Shown here: positions 58,092 through 64,000 of the stretch, piece by piece
Layout: each line of letters opens with the position of its first letter
How positions within the stretch are numbered: position 1 is the stretch's first letter
Source: Paraconiothyrium sp. Pb-2020
Lineage: Eukaryota > Ascomycota > Dothideomycetes > Pleosporales > Didymosphaeriaceae
Direction of reading: 5' to 3'
NCBI GenBank assembly: GCA_022419385.1
Contig: JAJUBI010000001.1
Span: 1,674,001 to 1,738,000 of the forward strand
DNA: 64,000 nt
Position numbers and translations under genes: made by a program
Notes under the pieces: model-generated
Databases searched by the model: none
Seen by the model: the letters and a program-made list of their open reading frames with translations, nothing else
What the model was told of the DNA's origin: nothing

Positions 58092-60473
58092 ATGCTGAAA
58101 CGGCTTGCGCGACCATCGGCGGCGCCGTGGGTGTGCCAGCGCTGTCTGCAGCAATCGCAGAGACAGCGCCGATGGAACTCCAACCTCGCCGCCGCCGCCG
58201 CCGCCGCACGCGACTACGCACCGCTGCCAGCCTCGAAGCTATACGGACTTGCCACCGCGCGAGCCAAAGAAGACGATGATGCCCTGCGCAAGATTTTCGA
58301 CAATCCAAGGTTCTGGGACGACTTCCAACGCGCTTCCAAGAAGAACCCGCCAACCGGTCTCGTGGGAAACCGCTACCTCTCGAGCCCCGAGGGCTTCGTC
58401 GACTTCGTCACCATCACGCTCCAACGATGCAACGCCGTAGTAGACAAGGTGGCAAGGGCGAGCCGCATTGAAGAATACAAAGGCATGGTGAAGGAGCTAG
58501 ACAGACTGAGTGACCTTCTCTGCAGGGTCATCGATCTTGCCGATTTTGTGAGGGGCACGCATCCGAACAGGAAGATACAAGTCGCAGCGCACAAGGCCTA
58601 TGCCATCATGTTCCAGTACATGAACCAGCTCAATACAACCACAGTACTGAACGACCAGATCAAAAAGGCAGCCGCAACGCCTGAAGTCTGGGATAGCTGG
58701 TCTGAACAAGAGCGTGTCGTTGCTAACATACTGATCGAGGATTTTGCAAGAAGTGCTATAAACCTTCCAGAGGGTACACGGCAGCGCTTCGTAGACCTCA
58801 GTGGCGAGATTGCGGATGTGGGTACCGAGTTCACCGAGAGGATGGGTCCGGAAACTAGCCATTTGCGATTTGACAGCAAAAGGATGAAAGGTATGGAACC
58901 GAACATGGCACGCGCTCTCACAAAGTGGGGAGAGACCAAGATTGGGACCATGAACCATGAGGCTCAGATGGCCCTAAGATATGTGGAAGACGCCGAAATT
59001 CGAAGAGAAATTTACATGGCCGTTCGAACGGCAAACAAGTCCAGTATCTCGCGATTGGAGGTCATGTTAAAGAGCAGGGCAGAGCTGGCCAAGTTGTCCG
59101 GCTATGAAACCTTTGCGCATATGACTCTGGAAAACAAGATGGCCAAGTCTCCTGAAGCTGTCAATCAATTTCTAAACGCTTTGATGGCAGACAACAAGCA
59201 CAAGGTGCACGAAGAGCTGGATGAGCTACTAGAGCTCAAACGAGCAGACGCGCACTTGGACAATGCCCCGGACAGAATTAATGCTTGGGACAGATACTAC
59301 TACACATCTAAGCTGCTCTCGAGCATGGATACCAAGATCCGTGTGCCAGATTTCCTGTCAGCATATTTCTCCGTTGGGACGGTCATGCAAGGCTTGTCGA
59401 GGTTATTTGATCGCTTGTACGGCATCCGGCTTGTGCCCCGCGAGACACAACCCGGCGAAGTTTGGGAAGACGGAGTGCGGCGACTAGATGTTGTCTCTGA
59501 TACCGATGGTCACATTGCTGTGCTGTACTGCGACCTCTTTTCCCGCGACGGCAAAACTCCAAATCCGGCCCACTTCACGTTACGCTGCTCGCGCGAGATT
59601 CTCCTTTCGGAGGTTGAAGAAATGAGTCAGCTGAATCATTTGTTCTCTTCGCCAGTGGAAGCTGCCACAGACGGCATGGCGGTGGCATACAACAAGGGGA
59701 CTAAATCCTACTTCCAGCTACCTACGATAGCGTTGATATGCGACTTCTCACACCAACAGAACCGACCAACACTTCTCAATTTCAACGATGTGCGCACCCT
59801 CTTCCACGAGATGGGACATGCTCTCCACTCCTTCCTCGGGCGCACCTCTCTCCAAAACGTATCAGGCACGCGATGCGCCACTGACTTCGCCGAATTGCCC
59901 TCCGTCTTGATGGAGCACTTCGCTTCATGCCCCAGCGTCCTTGGTCTGTTCGCGCGCCATTGGGAAACAGACGCTCCCCTCCCCATGGCCGCTCTCGAAA
60001 AGCGTCTGGCCATCGAGATTAAGACACAACCCGCAGAAACAGAGGCCCAGATTCTCCTCGCTATGCTCGATCAAGCATACCATTCACAAATTCCGCGATC
60101 CCCCGACTTCGACTCTACAAAGGTATATCACGACATCTACAATGCGAACGCCTCCATTTCCGAACCCGCTGGCACCGCATGGCAAGGCTTTTTCGGTCAT
60201 CTTTTCGGATACGGTGCAACGTACTATAGCTACCTTTTCGACCGTGCGATCGCCGGTAAGATATGGAGCGACGTATTTCAGAAACCAGGAAGGGAAGGCA
60301 GCGTAGAGAGATTAAATGGTGAGAAGTACAAGAACGAGGTATTGAAGTGGGGAGGTGGGAGAGACGGGTGGAAGTGTATCGCAGGTGTGTTGGGAGACGC
60401 AAGGCTAGCAGGGGGTGGGGAAGAGGCCATGAAGGAGGTGGGCAAATGGGGCGTGAGGGACCCAGGAGCTTGA
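58092..60473 (+). CDS. OCT1: mitochondrial intermediate peptidase Oct1
   Basis: Zinc metallopeptidase of family M3 in the matrix, which removes an octapeptide from imported precursors after the first cut by the matrix processing peptidase. A single exon encodes 793 residues, normal for the family. The N terminus (MLKRLARPSAAPWVCQRCL) is a matrix-targeting presequence followed by an alanine tract. The zinc-binding helix HEMGH is at 572-576 within TLFHEMGHALHSFLGRT, followed by RCATDFAELPSVLMEHFA with the third ligand. Near the C terminus, HLFGYGATYYSYLFDRAIA carries the substrate-binding Tyr residues of M3 peptidases. Intact. Confidence 0.94.
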   Translation: MLKRLARPSAAPWVCQRCLQQSQRQRRWNSNLAAAAAAARDYAPLPASKLYGLATARAKEDDDALRKIFDNPRFWDDFQRASKKNPPTGLVGNRYLSSPEGFVDFVTITLQRCNAVVDKVARASRIEEYKGMVKELDRLSDLLCRVIDLADFVRGTHPNRKIQVAAHKAYAIMFQYMNQLNTTTVLNDQIKKAAATPEVWDSWSEQERVVANILIEDFARSAINLPEGTRQRFVDLSGEIADVGTEFTERMGPETSHLRFDSKRMKGMEPNMARALTKWGETKIGTMNHEAQMALRYVEDAEIRREIYMAVRTANKSSISRLEVMLKSRAELAKLSGYETFAHMTLENKMAKSPEAVNQFLNALMADNKHKVHEELDELLELKRADAHLDNAPDRINAWDRYYYTSKLLSSMDTKIRVPDFLSAYFSVGTVMQGLSRLFDRLYGIRLVPRETQPGEVWEDGVRRLDVVSDTDGHIAVLYCDLFSRDGKTPNPAHFTLRCSREILLSEVEEMSQLNHLFSSPVEAATDGMAVAYNKGTKSYFQLPTIALICDFSHQQNRPTLLNFNDVRTLFHEMGHALHSFLGRTSLQNVSGTRCATDFAELPSVLMEHFASCPSVLGLFARHWETDAPLPMAALEKRLAIEIKTQPAETEAQILLAMLDQAYHSQIPRSPDFDSTKVYHDIYNANASISEPAGTAWQGFFGHLFGYGATYYSYLFDRAIAGKIWSDVFQKPGREGSVERLNGEKYKNEVLKWGGGRDGWKCIAGVLGDARLAGGGEEAMKEVGKWGVRDPGA

Positions 60474-61580
60474 GCGCGGCTGGGGTATACCAGGCGAATA
60501 TATTCAATGTATTCGTGGGTCGCTTACTGTACCTATCCAGGGACCGCTAACGTAGAATCTACGTGATTGGGTTAAACAGCTTTTCGATCAACAATGAAAG
60601 CTCTATTCGTGACGCCCTCGTAGAAGAACCGGGGCTAGCTCACTACAAGGCAGACTCGCCAGATGAATATCTCTAAAACACGGAAGAATATCATCTTAAA
60701 TGTTGAGACAAATGAGCACATCTTCTTCCTTCGAGACCCAACACATTGGTGCTGAGCCAGCTCTTTCTCGGCGTGGCATATCTCTTACCTACAATTGTAT
60801 TGCACCTATCCATCCTGAGCTGCCAGTCATCAAGGAGCAAACCTGATTACAAAGATTATACCACGTCATACGTGGATAGTTTGACCTACATAGTGGGCAA
60901 CCTTGAGGGACTTCCGATCGACTGCCCGAGTACTTGGGTAGTCTGTCCGCGATAAACAAGTCTCAAGGAGTGCTTACATATAGTCCAAGGCTTGTTAGCC
61001 AGGAACTGGGACCGACGATAAGTGTGTTCGATGAGGTCCTCACCATGTCGTGTGTTATGGTTTCAGGGATGATGCATAGAGAACGTCATGACGTTGCCTA
61101 CGGCCGAAGACCCAAAGCATATTAGAAGGTTTCTCGATGATAATCATGAAAGAGTCGGGCGTCAACTCGATACTATTGTGGCACCAAGTAGAATTACTTG
61201 ACAGGTTTCGTGTGTCAAGGTCTAGGTACCAGCAGGAGTCGATGAAGATTCGTCGACAAGTCTTTCAAACCTCTCGAAGCGTCTCCCACGCCAGCCAGTA
61301 GCGGGTAGACAGCAGACCTGTAAGAGCATTAGATCAAGAGGGATTCGAACAGACAATCTCTATTGAGTTATACCTAAACGTCAAGCATAGTAGCAGAAGG
61401 CGGGTAGACCTGCCCGAATGACAAAATTTAATATGACAAATTCAGGTTATGTGAGGTGAAAAGAGGCCAGGAAATTCTCAAAGAACAAGAAAAAAGAGAA
61501 TATGCTTGATGTTAGTGGTATATCACTATCTACTCGTAGGTCTACGTCTCCCATGTGCAGACCTATAATGTGAACAAAAA
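60474..61580. other. intergenic between OCT1 and the 5S rRNA gene
   Basis: No supported protein gene. A GGATTCGAACA phrase at about 61339 recalls a tRNA T arm on the minus strand, but the rest of a cloverleaf is missing. Confidence 0.45.
61576..61580 (-). terminator. polymerase III terminator of the 5S gene
   Basis: Five T residues on the transcribed (minus) sense strand follow the mature 3' end directly. Confidence 0.7.
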
Positions 61581-61698
61581 CATACAACAGCGGGGATTCG
61601 CTGCTGGTCACCCACGCAACTACTAATCCGCCGGTACACTGCTTATATATGGCTGAGCGGACGGGAAGCCTAGTTTTCAGTGTCCTATGGTCGTATGT
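61581..61698 (-). rRNA. 5S rRNA gene (dispersed copy)
   Basis: The minus strand from 61698 begins ACATACGACCATAG and ends GCTGTTGTATG, the closing helix of ascomycete 5S rRNA, 118 bases in all. Internal landmarks are present: CCCGTCCGCTCAGCC (loop B/helix III), TTAGTAGTTG and GGGTGACCAGCAGCGAATCCC (helices IV-V and loop A side). Helix II uses ACACTG paired with CAGTGT, different from the sequence I know from other ascomycetes but perfectly complementary. Filamentous ascomycetes commonly carry single 5S genes scattered outside the rDNA array, so this location is ordinary. Termination is by the T run just downstream. Confidence 0.88.
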
Positions 61699-62674
61699 AA
61701 TGTATTAATTGAACGTCCGTTTCATATCCCACAATCATATCATTTGAGTTGAATTCTACGAGTGGGCTGGTATGTAGTATGAAGCTCAATGTTAGAGGTG
61801 CTGATCTGCCTAACTATAGATGGGAAGCAACGCCGTCGCAATCAAATCGCTATGGGATGGTTCTTAGCAAAGAATTGGTGTCGGCTCTGATGCTCCCGAG
61901 ACCACCAATAGACATATGCACATCAGTTATTAGGTCCTTTGAAACTTCTTGAGACCCCATCACTAGTGTGGCATAAAATGCCTATAGGAAGTATTGCCCC
62001 GTCATTACAGCGTATATACACAGTGAGCGTTTTGTTACACACGATCGGAAACTTGCATCACGACGGTTCCGTAGACCGAGTTGGCGTCACTATCGCCCCA
62101 GTATAACGTGTCCATCACACGCTCGCTGGATGGCAAGGCGGTTGTAACCGTACCGCTATGTACGTGTCAGCGCGAATAAGAAAAGAAAATAAACCGGCAC
62201 ACAGGAGCGGGGTGGCGTGGACTGGCCGGTACCACCTGTGCTAGCCCTGCCCGTTGCGGTGAATGCGCATCAAAAGGACTGTAAGGGTCAACTATAGTAC
62301 ATTCCGTGGGACTGATTCCAGGTAGCATGGTTAAAGTTGCGGTGACTCAAAATTGAAAATGGAAGGAAGTCGTGTAAGATGTGCTCATGGTGGACTTGGT
62401 CGTCTTTTTCTGCTATCAAGATTCACCCTCATCTGGTCTCTACCAAACATCTTGTGTGGATGTTGTGTTACTCGACACAGCAGTTGTGTCCAGGATCGTT
62501 CTCGTGCTTATGCAAGGAGCTTCGTCAGGTATAAGTTGCGCCGTCGGAGGTGCAGACTGTATACTGCACCGCCAAGATTCCTCGTCACCAATCTTTAACG
62601 CGAGTTTCCCACGCTGGGCTATCATAACTTCCTGTTCTTAGTTTACTGTTCAAAGCCACTGCCAGGGACCAGAT
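61699..62674. other. intergenic between the 5S gene and the MFS transporter
   Basis: No supported gene; contains the MFS promoter. Frames at 62353-62641 are short and overlapping. Confidence 0.45.
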
Positions 62675-64000
62675 ATGTCACCCAGCGCTAGGCAGCGCGA
62701 CGGCAACAAGAAAGCCGCTCATGCAGAACAAGGCGACATGGACATTCCTCCCCAATGCGAGCTTGCATATAACAACAGCGAGGAAGAGCCTCAACTCCAT
62801 TTCCGGACCTGGATGGCAGTTGCAACGATGTTTCTACTCAATTTTGTCCAGGTTTTCGCCTTGCAAGGTCCTCCATCTGTTCTCTCCCACATCGGTCGCT
62901 CCATTGGTGCTACAGAATCGCAGACCTGGATACCAAATTCCCTATCTTTGGTACAAGCCGTGCTCGGACCCATGATTTCCTCGGCCTCAGATGCCTTTCA
63001 AGCCCGGAAAACGTTGCTGGTTTCATCTTGCTGTATATCGTTCATCGGCAGCGCTACGGCACCTGGCTCTGTAAGCATAGGCAGACTCGTCACTGCGCAA
63101 GCCTTGATCGGAGTAGGCTTCGCAAGTGTGCCTTTGGCGTACTGTGTTCCTTCTGAGATATTGCCGCGGCGGTGGAGACCTGGAGTGCAAGGAGCCATGA
63201 ATGTTGCTTCTTCCCTCGCGGCAGTCTGTGCCCCATTGTCAATTGGTGCGTTGACGCGGGCTGATCCCGAGCACGGATGGCGAAGGTTCTACTGGATTCA
63301 GATGGCACTTTGGGGAGCGACAGCAATCGGCATATTGCTTGCGTACAGGCCGCCGAAACGGCATACATCCCTGGATGGCCTGAGCCTACCTGCGAAAATG
63401 CTGAGTCTGGACTTAACAGGTTTTGCATTATTCACCGTTGGCCTGACGCTACTCTTGACGGGCATCAGCTTAAGTAATGGTCTCTATACATGGGATAGCA
63501 GCCATGTCGTTGGGACCCTGATCGCTGGCGTGGTGCTTTGCATTGCGTTCGGGTTATACGAATGGAAAGGCACCTGCGCAGGCATCTTACATCATGATCT
63601 CTTCCGAGGAGACAACAGGCAAGGACTTACCTTCTCTCTGTCCGTCGCTCTGATCATGATTGAAGGTATACTCCTCTTTTCGTATACCATATTCTTTCCG
63701 GTCATGACAGAGAACCTTTTCGAGCAAGATGCGCTCTTGCTTGTTCTCCGAGGTGAACCTTTTTTCATTGGTTGCGCCGTGACCACCATGGCCTATGGTT
63801 GGATATCTACAAGGTTAAGATCGCTCCGCACGCCGATGTTCGTTGGGTACCTCTTATGGACTGGTGGTATCATCGGACTCGCGACCGTACAGCCTGGACA
63901 GGGCGTGAATGCGATTGTTCTGTGCGGTCTTGCTGGCTTTGGCTTTGGTGCGCCACTATGCTTGGTAATTGCGGCCGTTCAGCTATCCGCGCCTCACTCG
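62675..64000 (+). CDS. MFS transporter (TRI12-like clade), cut by the window edge
   Basis: One uninterrupted frame from ATG at 62675 to the end of the window (442 codons, no stop), so the 3' part is missing. After a hydrophilic start the first helix is TWMAVATMFLLNFVQVFAL. The loop between helices 2 and 3 reads SSASDAFQARKTLLV, a variant of the MFS signature found in the fungal TRI12/siderophore-type exporters. Further helices include VTAQALIGVGFASVPLAYCV, GFALFTVGLTLLLTGISL and IAGVVLCIAFGLYEW, and GLAGFGFGAPLCLVIAAVQL near the edge, about ten or more spans so far. Probably a plasma-membrane proton-coupled exporter; substrate unknown. It is over 50 kb from the PKS, so a shared pathway is not implied. 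Confidence 0.82.
   Translation, partial: MSPSARQRDGNKKAAHAEQGDMDIPPQCELAYNNSEEEPQLHFRTWMAVATMFLLNFVQVFALQGPPSVLSHIGRSIGATESQTWIPNSLSLVQAVLGPMISSASDAFQARKTLLVSSCCISFIGSATAPGSVSIGRLVTAQALIGVGFASVPLAYCVPSEILPRRWRPGVQGAMNVASSLAAVCAPLSIGALTRADPEHGWRRFYWIQMALWGATAIGILLAYRPPKRHTSLDGLSLPAKMLSLDLTGFALFTVGLTLLLTGISLSNGLYTWDSSHVVGTLIAGVVLCIAFGLYEWKGTCAGILHHDLFRGDNRQGLTFSLSVALIMIEGILLFSYTIFFPVMTENLFEQDALLLVLRGEPFFIGCAVTTMAYGWISTRLRSLRTPMFVGYLLWTGGIIGLATVQPGQGVNAIVLCGLAGFGFGAPLCLVIAAVQLSAPHS

Noticed and set aside
61325..61380. Possible tRNA-like T arm on the minus strand
   Set aside because: The T stem does not pair and no cloverleaf can be drawn.
1..64000. CRISPR array, bacterial operon features or telomere repeats
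   Set aside because: No regularly spaced repeats or TTAGGG-type arrays; gene structures are eukaryotic throughout.

Overview
The window is nuclear DNA of a filamentous ascomycete. The evidence is short GT-AG introns (about 45-185 nt) with CTAAC/CTGAC-like branch sites, housekeeping genes with fungal architectures, a dispersed 5S rRNA gene, an intron-containing elongator tRNA-Met, and a large non-reducing polyketide synthase (PKS). A member of the Dothideomycetes is my best guess from gene content, but this is inference. Exon coordinates were worked out by hand from splice signals and reading-frame phase.

Layout. 1-2580: no convincing gene. 2581-9164: one NR-PKS with intact SAT-KS-AT-PT-ACP-ACP-TE active sites, of the naphthopyrone/tetrahydroxynaphthalene/perylenequinone-precursor type. 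No tailoring enzyme, cluster regulator or adjacent transporter accompanies it. 9165-11824: no gene seen. 11825-18990: prefoldin subunit 3, an FKBP12-type isomerase with a probable mitochondrial alternative start, APC2, and an Spt10-like protein (GNAT domain plus integrase-type H2C2 zinc finger). 19016-22521: promoter-proximal repeats, an AT-rich stretch and a decayed cysteine-cluster gene whose in-frame stops all look like CpA-to-TpA changes. 22615-28692: a DUF2985 membrane protein, a seven-helix fungal-rhodopsin-type protein and a BTB/POZ protein. 30470-38476: a DEDDy 3'-5' exonuclease, an unrecognised four-exon gene, a mitochondrial J-protein and a secreted GH18 chitinase. 39553-41526: remnants of a STAND/NACHT (NLR-like) gene and of a BTB-type gene.

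43500-52450 is a compact housekeeping block arranged largely in head-to-head pairs: complex I NDUFA9-like/RPN9 and GAA1/rhomboid RBD2, followed by tRNA-Met and an RMND1-type mitochondrial protein. 52451-57048 is gene-poor, with a degenerate tRNA-Leu and a decayed multi-exon gene. 57049-60473 is the head-to-head pair MIC27/OCT1. A 5S rRNA gene lies at 61581-61698, and an MFS transporter runs off the right edge.

Functionally the window mixes core services (chaperones, cell cycle, proteasome, GPI anchoring, mitochondrial import, cristae and complex I) with islands of accessory or decaying material: the orphan PKS, the NLR-like and BTB remnants, and the mutated cysteine-cluster gene. Nothing seen amounts to a clear new multi-gene system. 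The best leads are the orphan PKS, the Spt10-like gene with its repeated promoter, the mutated gene at 20.1-22.5 kb, the 5S gene with a recoded but still paired helix, and the dual-start FKBP.
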